The position numbers and the translations under genes are program-made. Positions 35,457 to 47,800 of a stretch of DNA of 64,000 nt are shown piece after piece. Source of the stretch: Saururus chinensis. Taxonomy: Eukaryota > Streptophyta > Magnoliopsida > Piperales > Saururaceae. The stretch's first letter is position 1. Each line of letters opens with the position of its first letter. The stretch is from the NCBI GenBank assembly GCA_035235625.1, contig CP141143.1, positions 43,819,178 through 43,883,177 on the forward strand. The letters run 5' to 3'. A model generated the notes under the pieces. The model saw only the letters and a program-made list of their open reading frames with translations. It did no database searches and was not told the origin of the DNA.

Positions 35457-36370
35457 CTCAAGCGTGTATTAAGCTTTGAGCACTAGTCTATTATATTAAG
35501 CTTTGAGCTTTTATATTTTACCAAAGAGCATCAATTGTTAAAGTTACATATTTTATAAAAAACGATCATCAAACTCAAGTTTAAATTGATAACATAGACA
35601 GCTGGTATAGGATGTCCCATAATGGTGTTGTTGCACATAAGCTAAATACTTCAGCCTCTATGTAGGATCAAAAGCACTTTGGACAAATGCTCCCAGGTCT
35701 ACTTTTGCATTCTAGTACTTCTTAATAAACGGATGTGATAGAAGTTGCATGTGCATTACATAAAATGCTCTTTAAATTTGTAAATGGCATGATATATTGT
35801 TACTTGGGGTAGCTTAGATAGAAAGTATGGAACAAAATCTTCACACAACTAAAAAGAAAAAAGATTCCATTCCTACCTGATATGTTAGTGTCATTAACAT
35901 ATACATTTATTATCCTTTTCTTTAGAGTTAGGCTTTTAGGTAAAGTATAACAAAGAGAGCATTCATGAGAAGATGTGTAATTCAGTGCCTGGGGAAGCAG
36001 ACCTCCATGTGTGCTCATGTGCAATGCTCAGTGGTGTTTGCAGGAGGAGGTTAGGGTTAAAGTTAGAATTATTAATTTAATGAGTAGGTCCACAAAAATT
36101 AACACAAGTTCTACAATCTTTTCATCCGGTACAGGCTTTAAATAAGAATGACAACACAATAAACACTCGGTACGTCACAAAGTAAAAAACTTTCTTAATA
36201 TGCACTCTCAAAGTAGCTTTTGCAATTGTCACTCATTGATTTATGGTAATCTTTAATGGAACACAAGATTGGACTGCTTTATGTTCTTATTCACTTATTC
36301 AATAACATTTACTAGTTTTGAATAGATATGGTATCTAGTTACATACTTCTATTGAAATATGTTTGTAGGT

Positions 36371-37917
36371 ATGGCACCTAGAGGGCGACGACACTTAATA
36401 AATGAATCCAAGGACGAAGAGTCTGCACAAGTCCAAGATGTTCCTTCTAATGATGCAGGTAGCCTCCTTGTGTCTTGTATTAATATGGTATTTCCCTTGT
36501 ACATTGCGTATGCATAATAAACGTCTTTCTTTATAGGATCTTCCCAAAAAAGAGGTCGCGGTAAGGCGATCAACAAATCACTACATGAGATGGTTTGCAA
36601 GAAAGGGAAAGTAGCTATTGAAATCCCCAGTACCAAATAGAGGCCAATAACAAATGAATGTGCCGAATTGACTCATGAGGCAGGGATCATTTGCCGATGT
36701 AATGCTCCATTGGTAAATGATAAGGGGGAGGTTATCTCTAATTGGAGACATGTGCCGGAGCACAGGAGAGAGTTAATGCACAATAAGCTAAAGGTAGATT
36801 TCCTAAAGGAATTTACTTCTCCTATTATTTCCCTTGTATTTACCATACGTATTGTTTTCTTATTCATTTATACACAATTTAATAGGAAACTTTTGAGTTG
36901 CAGGGAGACTCGGATCATGTGAAAATAGCGCTTAACCTGATTTTTGCAGAGAGGTTTAAAGACTTCAGATATAAAATGCACATGCACTACAAAACATTTA
37001 TGGACTGTGCTACTACAAAATCCAATCCATACAATGGAATTCAATCAAACATATGGGAAGCCAATTGTAATAGGTTTTCTTTGATGAAATTTGAGGTATT
37101 AAATTTATTTTGTCATAATGTGCATATTATTTGTGTATCTTCTACAAATACGATGTTGCACGGCTCTAAAAATGAGGTTTGCTTTCAATGTAGGATCGTA
37201 GTTCCACGGCACAAAGTAGTAGATCTCAATTGAAAATTAAACATACTACAGGGTTAAAACCATTTGTTTGTCATTTGGAGGAGCTGGTATTATTTGGAAA
37301 TTAATGTTTACTTTATGAGTTGGACATTATATTTATTTGGTGCACATAATAGTTTGCTTACCATTGAATGATACAGCGTAGCACAATGAGAGTGAGCAAC
37401 AATCATATACGATGATTGATTTCTACAAAGAAACTCACTACTCAACAAAGAAAGGAACTTGGCTTAGCGTCGAGGCTCATGATTTGCATGTAAGACTTAA
37501 GTTGTGATTCTTACGCGATGCATGTATTGAGCTCAAAATTTTAATGCTCTCCATTTTCTATATTGTATTTATTACACATATATGTACTTGCAGTAAAAAA
37601 TGATTGAACAAGAATGCAAACAAGCTTCAAGTTTAGATGGTACACGAGGAGTAACTGATGACCAAATAGCATTTAGTATTATAGGGGAGCTGCTATCAAG
37701 GCGGGTTGTGTCTTCGCAACTTGAAGCTGCTACTCAAAGAGATCAAATGGTGGAAAGGTAAGCTGCTGAAGCACATGAGATGATTGAAGAATATAAAGAA
37801 TGGATTGAACATTAACAAAGTGAAATTGCAGAACAACAAAGTAAAATTTCTGAATAACAAAGTCAAATTGACATGCTAATGGCGTTTATGAGGTAGCAAC
37901 AAAGCACTCGTCGTTAA
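36371..37917 (+). pseudogene. Ptta/En/Spm (TNP1-like) transposon protein pseudogene, six exons
   Basis: Exons inferred from GT...AG borders: 36371-36458, 36537-~36792, 36904-37095, 37194-37286, 37382-37489 and 37594-37917. They read as one protein of the plant transposase Ptta/En/Spm family. Exon 1 starts MAPRGRRHL. Exon 2 has a basic 'KRGRGKAINK' and 'AGIICRCNAPLVNDKGEV'. Exon 3 has 'RFKDFRYKMHMHYKTF' and 'IWEANCNRF'. Exon 4 has 'SQLKIKHTTGLKPFVCHLEE'. Exon 5 has 'FYKETHYSTKKGTWLSVEA'. Exon 6 has 'VTDDQIAFSIIGELL' and a coiled-coil tail with EQQSKISE-type repeats. In family members this protein binds the subterminal repeats. A stop in exon 2 (STK-stop-RP), a TAA at the first codon of exon 6 and four more stops in the tail make it a pseudogene. 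Confidence 0.82.
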
Positions 37918-39029
37918 GGGTAATGATTAAAAGCTATCTCTTGCTAGAATTCAATTATCTTTCAATCTTTCACTAAGGGTAATGATTAAAAGCAATCTCT
38001 AGCTATCATTTCTGCTTAGATTTAGTAATTTACTTATGCTTTATATTGATTCACCCCAAAAATGAAAATCCTATGAATGATGTCTTTCAGCTTCAAATTT
38101 TCAGCTTCAAATTCTTTCTTTGGAAGTATTATGAGAGGCAGTGTATCCTTTAATTGCTCCATTTTTTGCGGGAGTTAGCCTTTTATTTTCATCTTTAAAT
38201 TGCACTATTTGATGAAGTAAGAGTGGAATTTAATACCATATTTTGCAATATGTTGCGAAATGTTATGCAAATTTTTGTTGTACGTTGTTGACTGACATCA
38301 TTTATTTTGCCAAGGATTTAGACTGGATATATCAACTCAAAAGACATCTGGTTTATGCTGTTTTAGTTACTCTTAGCCAATCAGGGTTTAGTTTAATTTA
38401 GAACAGCCTGACTGATTGCGGTAGAAACCATATTTGTCTATGTTTATGTGGTTGATGTAAATGATATGCATAATTACTTTATTTATTGGGGTAACTTGTG
38501 CAAAGAAGACAGCTAATGAAATGTGTATAATTGCTTGTGGATACAGAAGGAGAAATACCTAATAAAGGAGAGTTGGGAGTGGAAGTTGTTTATAATAGTA
38601 AATGGGGATAAGGTGATTGTTAGATATTATTGAATCCAGCTGGGACATGTACAAGGCATATTAACACTGCCATGCAAGTGTGGTTTGATTAGGATGTGCA
38701 TATAAACCCATAATAGTGAGGCTCTTTTTTTACTTCCCACTCTCTTTTTCTCACTCTCATTCACTCTCTCTCTCACTCTCTCTATGTGTATGTGTGTGGC
38801 TGGGTTTTGTCTGTGTCAAGAGTTTTATCCTCCTGTGCTCTTTTAAATATTGGAATGCAATGCTTTGCCCCAAACCTGACCAATTGAATATTGTTTCCAC
38901 ATGGGTAATATTAAATTTTTGGGTATAGCTGAATTTGGTTTGTTAAATTTCTACCTTAAGGGTAGTCCTACTTTGCCTTCCTGCTTTGCTTTTTTTTTAT
39001 AACGTCCTTAACCACTTCTCTAGCTGTGC

Positions 39030-39660
39030 TAATTTAAATAATATGCAATTCCTTTGTGAGAATGTAATGGTACATAAGTTTGTAAACAACCGCTATTGGC
39101 CTGCTTTCATGATTTAGGAGTTTCATGAAAAAATAGTTGAATCTTCCTTGGAAGGTGGTCATCACTTGCCAGTTCAAGAAATTGGATAGGGAATTCATGA
39201 GGTAGTGTAAGGAGCTGGAATGAATATGCTGTAAATCTGCGCCGAGTTCTCTGCTATTTTCTTCTTGCTTTGGAGGACATAGAATTTCATTGTGTTTAAG
39301 CGTCAATTGGTCAAACTGCTCAATTGTATAGTCCGAAGTTTCAATAAAGTGGATCTTGAAGAACTGTATTTCCATGCATCAAAGCTTGCCCTACTCAAAA
39401 TAAGCTGCCTACCCATATGAGGTGAATTAGGAAGCAACAAATTATTACCTTCTACACCGGTACACTTATTGGCCACAAAAGCACCTCCTTCGTCGAGAAG
39501 ATGGGCCCTCCAACTTGTCGGGTAAGCTATCATGCTTCCCCAACCCACCCCACCTGCATTTACCCTGTACATTGCATTGCTTCTCCTCCTCCCCTCCCAC
39601 CATCTTTTCCCCTTTGCCAATACCAAAATTTATTCTTTCAACTAGTTGCAATCTCTAATT
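39030..39660 (-). other. Overlapping minus-strand open frames, unrecognised
   Basis: Two overlapping minus-strand frames of 113 and 107 codons (39375-39034 and 39626-39303) have ordinary composition, unlike the surrounding AT-rich DNA. I recognise no domain. They may be another captured fragment in the opposite direction to PRMT5, or chance. They lie between the transposon pseudogene and the first PRMT5 exon. Confidence 0.25.
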
Positions 39661-40359
39661 TCTAGTGCTGGTGTCCCGACCAAACTGGATCTCTACATGC
39701 TTTGAGTTCATTGCACATTGTATAGCAAGTGTGAATTTAGGAATTTGTCCTTATTAATCACAAAAATGATGTATGAATCTTTGAATGAAGATTGTGCTAT
39801 TTAATGCTTATTTCCTAGGTAATACTTATTTAAGATACAACAGAAAGATTCGTTAGGTCATTTTAATTTTTGATTATTTGAGTTTGGGCTGAGCAGTATC
39901 AAAGGGCGGTGCATAAGGCTTTGCTTGACATGGTGCATGGTGAGAAGTTATCAACAACAACCATTGTATGATATCTGAACAAATTTAGGAGGGAAATCAG
40001 TCGATTTTGTGCTCTAAAATTAAGTTATTTTGTTTATGGGCGCTCTAAAAGATGTTATAGAATAATGGTATTAAGGTTGGAGGTTGTGGCATTGAGTTAC
40101 TAGATAAGTTTGCGTGTTTGTGTTCATTATCTAATTAACTTTGCCTGACATATTGTTAACTAATTGTAACACCCCAAATTATAGGTAATTTTTTTTCTTT
40201 TCTTTGAATGTGTGTGTGTTTGATTAGTTGCCTGTATTTGCTTTCAAACCCTTCGATTGTTTTGTGTGTTAACCTGTTAGGCTAGTGGTCCAACCTTTAC
40301 ATTAAAGGGGTAGGCCACTTAGGGTTTAGGGGTTCAAGGGTCCAACATTGGTTGGAAGT

Positions 40360-40462
40360 CCTAAACGTACTAAGAGTTAGAAGTCCTAATCGTGCTAGGA
40401 GTTGGAAGTCCTAATCGTGCTAGGAGTTGGAAGTCCTAATCGTGCTAGGAGTTGGAAGTCCT
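40360..40462 (+). repeat. 25-bp minisatellite inside the solo LTR
   Basis: About four and a half copies of AGTTGGAAGTCCTAATCGTG followed by CTAGG. The central three copies are nearly identical. Confidence 0.85.
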
Positions 40463-41263
40463 AAAAAATCAGTTTATTAAAAATTAAGGGAGAGTCAAAG
40501 GATTGCAGGTGAACTCAAAAGGATGATGAGGGGGTAGCCCCTAGAGTGTAGGGGGCGACCCCTACAAGCTAGGGGGAGGTCTTTAAGGAATCTAACTCAA
40601 GTTCTTTTTTTAGTACGAGGGGGGGGGGGTATAGGATTCTTATGGAGGAGCCCATCCACATTAGTTCAGCCCTCCTATTGGCCCAAAATTCTAGAAACTA
40701 GGGGGAGTTTTAATAAAAGGAAAGTGGAGGGGGTGGACCTCTTTTTTATTTGGTTCAGACTCCTACTTCTCCCTTCTCCCAGCAAAGACCTCCATAACCA
40801 GCAATTTTAGAAGGCACAAAGCAGCCATCTTTAGATTGAATTCAAGGCTTAGAAGCTAAGGAGAAAGGGCTAGGAGCTTTGCGGACAAATTGGTACAAAT
40901 AGGTGCATCTTTTTACTCCCTTAAGCATGAGATTTTGATAGATGTAATTCAACCATAATTTAGCCTTGCTCTAGGGGGGGGTTTTGATGTCATGAATTAG
41001 CCTTTACTAGTTTTCAATGATTGTGATTTTATCTCTTATATATGTGGTTGAATTGTGCATGAATGATTCTGATTTCTGTCAAGTATATTAGCCCTAATTC
41101 ATGCAAGCATGTTGCTGATTTTTGTCATCTATCTTAGCCTTATATTATGTATGAATGATTATGATTCTAGTATTGTATAATATCATCAATTTCTGTACAA
41201 GCTCTGCTAAATTTAATCTTTGGTTTGTGACCTTAGTTTAAGCCATGATTTTGCCTGTTTAAT

Positions 41264-41540
41264 CCCTGATTTGAAGCCTTGGTTTAGGCTCTACTTTGGT
41301 CATTTAAATCCCTGATTTGAAGCCTTGGTTTAAGCTCTACTTTGATCATTTAAATCCCTGATTTGAAGCCTTGGTTTAGGATCTACTTTGGTTAATTAAA
41401 TCCCTGATTTGAAGACTTGGTTTTGGCTCTACTTTTGCTTATTTAGATCCCTGATTTAAAGCCTAGTTTAAGGCTATACTTTTGCCTATTTTAATCCCTA
41501 AATTGCAGCCTTGTTTTAGACTCTACTTTGGCCAAATTAA
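41264..41540 (+). repeat. 46-bp tandem repeat inside the solo LTR
   Basis: CCCTGATTTGAAGCCTTGG...GGCTCTACTTTGG...ATTTAAAT recurs with starts at 41264, 41310, 41356, 41402, 41449 and 41496, so the period is 46-47 bases. Later copies are more diverged. Confidence 0.85.
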
Positions 41541-43562
41541 TACCAAATTCTTAGCCTTAGTTTATGTTATAATCATGTTGAGAGAATACCTAAATTTAAG
41601 CCCTACTTTAGGTTGTATTATTATCTATCTAATACTTGATTCTCAGCTTGATTTAGGTTATAATCTTGCTGATTGAATCCCTAATCTTTGAGCCTTAGTT
41701 CATGATGTATTCATGCACATTGAGTCTTTGAATTTCAGCCTAAGAAGCTTCTAAATTTCACCCTATGTTGTCTTTGAATTTTAGCTTAAGATGCCTCTGA
41801 AATTTAGCCTATGTTGTCCCTGAATTTAAGCCTTGATTGTGATATATCTTAGGTTGAATGTTGATAGTTGTATCAACTTGATTTTGTCATGTTAGGTGGC
41901 TGACTTGAGTTGTTCATCTCAGCCCCAATCTGTTTCATTATAATGTTGAATTGGTCAGTTCATCTCAGCATAAGTCTAAGTCATTGTCATGTTGATTAGT
42001 TCACATGATTAAGCCCTAAGTCTGCCTATTATCTTGCCGATCATGAGGTTCAGTAGCATGCATGATAGGTTGTGTTTAATATTAAATCTTTGGATGCATT
42101 AAGTCATATGTTCATTCAGCATTGTGTTAGTTCATAGCAATAGCCATGGCGGTAATCTTTCAGACCTTTGTAGTCTCTGGTCCTTTGGGATGATGGATCC
42201 CTGCAAATGCGCAAACTAGGTTTTTGAGCATCATGGAATGGTCACCTACCTCCGGCCAGTGTATCCATGAGCACAGCTGGTACTTGCATCTCTCGACCCA
42301 TGGCTGATCCAAGTGGATCCCTAAGGATGTTAGGATTTCCCTGCTAATGTGCAATACTCCTTGTGAACGGGAGTTGGTTTTTTAGATGACAATAAATGAG
42401 TTATTTTCTGAACGGTGTAGATATCAGTGGCGTTGTTTAAGTGTGCATGAGTTGCTAGTTTGGGAGTGTGGTTTATCTGAATATCATTACTCTATATATT
42501 ACCTTTATGTGGTACTATTTTGTAGGGGGTTTTGCATTGTATTCACAGTTGATTTCTATTGTTTTTATGCATTATCATAATCTTCTATTTTAGGGTGGTT
42601 TTTCATGCCACCTATTGAGTATTTGTAGAAATACTAATGCATCTTTTAATGCAAGATGAGCACCAGTTTTAGAGTAGGAGTTTTCTTAGCAGGAGTTGCC
42701 TAGAGTTAGCAGCGTAGATTCTCCACAGCCAGTAGGATTTTAGTTTCATTATTGCATGCTAAATTGTAATAAGGCACCGCGTTGCCATGAGATTACAAAT
42801 GATGTCAATTTATTATGTTATGGTACTTGCATTGGGCTGAGTCAAGATCCTAGTTAATGAATATTCTGCTTCAGTAGGTAATTTATTTATGTGTTCTGAT
42901 GTTGGCTTGGCAAGTTAATACCCTGAGTTAGCATTGCCACATGCTTATGTGAATGAAAACTTGGGGTGTTACACTAATAGTTGGAAATAGTTCTTAACTA
43001 TATTTCAGTAGTCATTTCTAGACCTGATGGATGAGCTCATCCAATTCAATATTAATTTTGGGTTGCTTAGGTACTGATGGTTGTTAGGGTAGAACAAGGA
43101 CCTCTTATTGGGGCATTATTACAGGTACAAATATTTCTCCTGCATTTTACTTACTAATTTGATCTTGAGGTATCGTGCTGTTCGAGGTCTATTTTCTAAC
43201 AAGTGTCATTTGTTATAAACTTACATAGGCAGCTGAAGAGACTTGCAGGAAACTAAAGGTTTATGCAGTGGAGAAAAATCCAAATGCTGTTGTGACTATT
43301 CATATAAGTTTTGTGATAGATTTTTTGCTCTTAAGGTGTTTTCTACAATTCAAAGAGAAGGGCTAGCTAGAGCTGCAGCTCACTACAACTCTAGGAACAT
43401 GCTTATAATTGTTGCAAGGATAAATCTGTTGAAGTACTGTATGAACTGTGGCAGGTGAAGTCTCATAGGGATGTGGCACACTTCGAAACTGCATTTGTTG
43501 TAAAGTTGCACAGTATTTCAAGACTTGCTCCCTACCAAGGGGTTGATGTCTCTTTCTCATCT

Positions 43563-43849
43563 AGATTAATAATTGGTTAAAGATTTCTGAAATATTGTAT
43601 TTAATGCAGCATTTTTTAGAGGTCAAACTCATTACATTTTAATCATTTCTTTTTCCATTTGTATGCACAAGTTTATGTAACCAAGAGCTCGGTTAGAAAT
43701 ATAAATGTACAAAGCTTTGGACAAATATTGGTCTACAAATGGATGTGCATGCAATTGTACTTGTCTATAATGGACGCACCAGTTCTTTTTTTTTATTTGT
43801 CTTAAGGCAGCGTGGAATATACAACTGGCCAGCTTTTTTTTTAAAACAT
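43563..43849. other. Spacer between PRMT5 fragment and CACTA end
   Basis: AT-rich DNA directly after the PRMT5 exon D, which ends near a TAG. It may be original PRMT5 intron or CACTA interior. No gene is recognised. Confidence 0.3.
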
Positions 43850-44396
43850 TATTATATTAGCGATGCTCACAAAAACGCCATTAGTGATATCTTTAATTTT
43901 TATTTTTTTCTTAGCGACACAATACAAAGTCGCTAATAATAACTTATTACCGACGTTTAATAGTAAGCGTCACTAATAATATAATATTAGCAACGCTTAC
44001 TCAATGTAAAAGATTAACAATTTATTATTGATATTTTTTTAAACCATCGCTGTAATTTTTTACGACGTTTAATAAATGTCGCTAATAAGGTTTTCTATTT
44101 TTTTAAAAATTGTTTTTGTATTAACGAAGCTTTCAGAAATGTTGCTAATATGAATTATTAGCAACACTCAACTAAAGTGTCGCTAATTAGCTATTATTAG
44201 CAATGCTTTGTAGGGCGTCGCAAAAACGTTAATACCAGCGACTAAAAAATTATCGTTGCTAATATTACACATTAGCGACTCTGGTTAATAAATGTCGCTA
44301 ATGTGTAATTGCGATGGCATTATTATCGACGATTTTAGCGACACTTTGTAATCGTCGCTACTAAACATTAGTGATGCTTAACAACGTCGCTAATAA
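43850..44396 (-). repeat. CACTA subterminal repeat region
   Basis: More than fifteen short units of the form TTAGCGACG / CGTCGCTAA in both orientations (for example TAAGCGTCACTAATAAT, ACACTTTGTAATCGTCGCTA). This array next to the terminus is a hallmark of plant En/Spm ends. Confidence 0.85.
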
Positions 44397-44413
44397 TCCT
44401 TTTTTCTATAGTG
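44397..44413 (-). other. CACTA terminal inverted repeat (right end)
   Basis: The minus strand reads CACTATAGAAAAAAGGA. The outer CACTA motif abuts satellite sequence GTACTTTGTTCTAAATCTAG at 44414. A 3-base target duplication would be GTA, but the left copy is not located. Confidence 0.8.
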
Positions 44414-44870
44414 GTACTTTGTTCTAAATCTAGTTAATTGAATGAAATTATATAAGTTAAGGAAGAACGGTCAAATTGTAGTATCACTTTGTCCATTTAA
44501 TTCGATATTACGAAACTAACAAATTATTGAGAGGTCTGTTTAAACTTTAAACCATATAAGGATTTGTGCACATTCATAACAAACATCTATTTTAATTTAT
44601 TAAAAGGATATATTTTGACCAAAAGTGGTCTGAATGGTTCATCATTTAGTACATTTGATTCATTCTTACGAACTTAGAAAATGAGTATGTATTTATTTAA
44701 AACAATTAAATATGCATTTGCGAAAAACTTTGGTGTTTTTTTCTAAATCTAGTTAAGTAAATGAAATCATATAAGTTAAAGAAAAATGGTCAATTTGTGG
44801 TATCACTCTATCTATTTGATTCTTTAATATGAACGTAACAAATGAATGGTATCACTTTAAACTTTAAACG
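44414..44870 (+). repeat. Satellite array block D, first part, forward
   Basis: About one and a half monomers with the same landmarks as blocks A and C. Interrupted by an LTR at 44871. Confidence 0.9.
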
Positions 44871-47800
44871 TGTAACACCCCAGGTTTTTATTCAAATGAA
44901 CATAAAGTAATGCAAACTCAGGGAGTTATCTAACATCACCAAGCATTACATAACATAAAAATGGAACACCTAATGAATTATAATAATAATAAATCTGGGA
45001 TCATAGCTCCGCCATGTACAAGTGCAATACTATAAGGAAATAACATGAATTAATGTTTTTTGGGCAACACAATGCATTATTACAAAATAGCATGAAAATA
45101 AACCTAAAGTCCTAATAATATCAGATGTCTACCCTGCTAGCAACTATGTACCGCACGCTAATGGGAACTACTACTCAGAGTCTAGAGTTGTACCTACCTT
45201 GCTGAGATGCGTGAGTATTTCCACAAATACTTTGTAAGAAGCATAAAAAACCACTCATGAACATAGAGAGGAGAAAGTCTACAACAAAGGGGAAATTTTA
45301 GAAAAAATGAGCTCCATAAGACACTCTAAATATCTATTTAGAACCATACTTATACGGGTAGCCTCTGACTAATTAAGGACAAAGGCTACATGATTTAAAG
45401 TGAACTCTGTTTGGGAAGCAATTTACTTATTACTGGTTGGATACGGACTGCCGCTCAAAGGAGTAACTGTGTATTGACAATATATCCCATCATCTCTAAT
45501 AATCCACCTGGATCAGCCATGGGCCTAGAGATGTAGGTACCAACTGTGCTCATGGACATGTTGGCTGGAGGTAGATGATCCTTCCATAATGCTCAAAAAC
45601 CTAGTTGCACGTGGGGTGCCCAAACAGCTGGGAACCAAAGTCCCAAAGGTGCAGAGTCCACACGGTACTATGACCACATGGGTCGATGCCACCATGGCTA
45701 TTAATGTGAGCTTACTTAAACTCTAACTATAACACAAGATAAAATGCATCCACATGAGGCAAAAGAATTAAAGAGTAATCACAACATATCATGAATGCAA
45801 CTGGCTGACATAATCAACATGATAGGATGCTGATTTAGGGCTGAGACATGTGAGCCAAAACAACAAGACAGCAAATCAGATTTGTGCTTAGATGAACTGA
45901 TCAAATCAATAAAATAATTAATTGTATTGGGGTTTGAGGTGAACTAATCAAATCATCAAACTAACATAACAAATCAGTCTGAAGTAACTAAGAGCAATCA
46001 GCATGATATTAACTCAAAGTAGGCTGACACAACCAGTAACATTCCGCATGGTAATAACTCAAGGTGAAGCTGATATGACTCAATCTAATCAGCAAGACAT
46101 AAATCAAAATAAGGTTGACATAGAAAGATTAAATTCAGGAAGACATTAATTAGGTTGAGGCTAAGACAGAATGATTTAATTCAATGAGGCATAAATCAAA
46201 ATAAGGCTGGCATAGGATGCTCTAATTCCGCAATGTAATGGCATTAATTAAGGTCAAAACCTGAAATCAAATTCGGCAAGGTAAGGCACTAATTAGGGAT
46301 AAAAAAACTGGAACTAAATTCAGCAAGGTAAGACACTAATTAGGGCTAAAAACTTGAAGTGAATTTCAGCAAAGTGATGGCACTATTAGGGCTAAAAACC
46401 TAATGGTATAATCAACATATATAATGATACAAATTTGGCTAAATCATATTGATGCACTGAAATAATGTTCACTTAAATATTTTTAAATCTTGAATTACAA
46501 TCCTATTTTTTGTTGATTCATTGCTTATATGTACTATTTATAACTTGAATAGGTGAGTTGGACCTCCATTGTGTTTACATGTCAAAATGGGCTTTGATAG
46601 CATCTAAGTGGAAGAGGAAGTGAAGCCCAACTACCTAAAGCTATTTGAAGGTTAAGAATAGGCTCTTAATTGTCTAATAGTGCATTTAATGGTTGAACAC
46701 AACCTTGTGGACCCGTTGGATTTCATATTTGCATCAAGAAAACCAAATTCAGGAAGAAGCTTATTTGGACAAATATATATATAGCTTAGTATTTTGGTCA
46801 TATCTTTCTATGGAAATTTCGGCCTGATATGATTCTGGTGGCATTAGAAAGAAGACTTCTGTGGAGACATTCATTATTTGACGATGAAATTTATAATTCG
46901 GAAGATATATGGGTCAAATCGGACAAGCAAAAAGACAGCTAGTCAATTAACCCAAGGCCAACACATGGAGCATCTTTTCATTAATTGTGATTGATAAACA
47001 TAAGGAAAAATAATGAGGCTGCTTGGATAAATAAAGGAAGACTAAATGATACTTATTTACTGAATAAATAATTAATTTATTTGATTGATTTAGAATCTAA
47101 TCATTGCCAAAAAAGCAACCAATCAAGCAATCAAAAAGGATGCAATAAAGTAATATGATTGTACCTTCCCCTTTGAAACAACCCCTTCTACTCCTATTCT
47201 CCTTCTCTTCTTTTGTAGTTTTTGTTTTTACTTTTATTGTAATGACTTTCTAAACATTCTATCTAAGGCTAGAGGTGATTTGTAACAATCTAATAGAATT
47301 ATATTCATGTTAAATCAATGGTTTCAAGTAGTATTGTTTATTTGAAGTGATGTTCATTTAATACTGTTCTCTTCTTGTTTCTTTGTGATTTTGACACATA
47401 AGATGCTTGAAAGCTCTCCTTCTTGATCTTTTGTGGTTTTAATACATATAACTCTTAATGAAACAATCGTTTTATCCTTCATCTATCCAAAGTATTTCCT
47501 ATCATTGTTTTTGCTTTTAATGTTCATATCTTCCGATTAGATAGAATCTTCATTCGATTCTAACTGAGATAACATGATACATGAAGAACAACACTAGATG
47601 TTACAATGACCCTTAATGCCTTAGTATTTTCTCTTATTGATTTCTTAACTCTTTATTTCCTCAATACTCCTTACTCTTTCTCTCTTAATTTTTCTTTCCT
47701 CTATTTTTCGTAGTCATTTTCCTTGTTGCACAACGCTTTCCTTGTGGATCGACCTTGTCTACTATAATTGGCAAGGAAAACAAATCTGAATTTAACTACT

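Larger units (their letters stand above)
40165..42973 (+). mobile_element. Solo LTR, 2.8 kb, TGTAACACCCC family
   Basis: Begins TGTAACACCCCAA and ends TTGGGGTGTTACA, a 13-base terminal inverted repeat, with target duplication CTAAT at 40160-40164 and 42974-42978. No coding domain or second LTR lies between, so it is a solo LTR left by LTR-LTR recombination. The interior carries a ~25-base minisatellite (40360-40460) and a 46-base tandem array (41264-41500). It lies within a PRMT5 intron and is homologous in reverse to 44871-49102. Confidence 0.9.
39894..43562 (+). pseudogene. PRMT5: PRMT5 fragment (type II arginine methyltransferase), captured and broken
   Basis: Four exon pieces match plant PRMT5 (SKB1). 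Exon A 39894-39965: 'QYQRAVHKALLDMVHGEK'. Exon B 43071-43124: 'VLMVVRVEQGPLIGALLQ', the SAM-binding loop, where the family's VGAGRGPLVRA is altered. Exon C 43229-~43308: '[20 protein letters not shown]'. Exon D 43455-43562: '[20 protein letters not shown]'. Borders keep AG/GT splice signals (AG before 43071, 43229 and 43455; GT after 39965 and 43124). About 70 residues between C and D, including the catalytic double-Glu loop, are missing. The N-terminal TIM-barrel and the C-terminus are also missing. The A-B intron holds a solo LTR. Intact PRMT5 makes symmetric dimethylarginine on histones and splicing proteins; this copy cannot. Confidence 0.85.
35457..44413 (+). mobile_element. CACTA (En/Spm) transposon-derived region, left end unresolved
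   Basis: Grouped by a TNP1/Ptta-type pseudogene at 36371-37917, a captured PRMT5 fragment at 39894-43562, dense TTAGCGACG subterminal repeats at 43850-44396 and a terminus CTATAGTG at 44413 (CACTATAG on the minus strand). Satellite sequence starts right after it. The matching left terminus is not seen. It may lie left of the copia insertion (27.8-29.3 kb holds similar subterminal units) or be lost. No TNP2-type DDE transposase is found. 35457-36370 and 37918-39893 hold no recognisable gene. 38716-38800 is a CT/GT microsatellite. Confidence 0.65.

Noticed and set aside
38716..38928. 70-codon plus frame
   Set aside because: Its first half is a CT/GT microsatellite. No homology is recognised.
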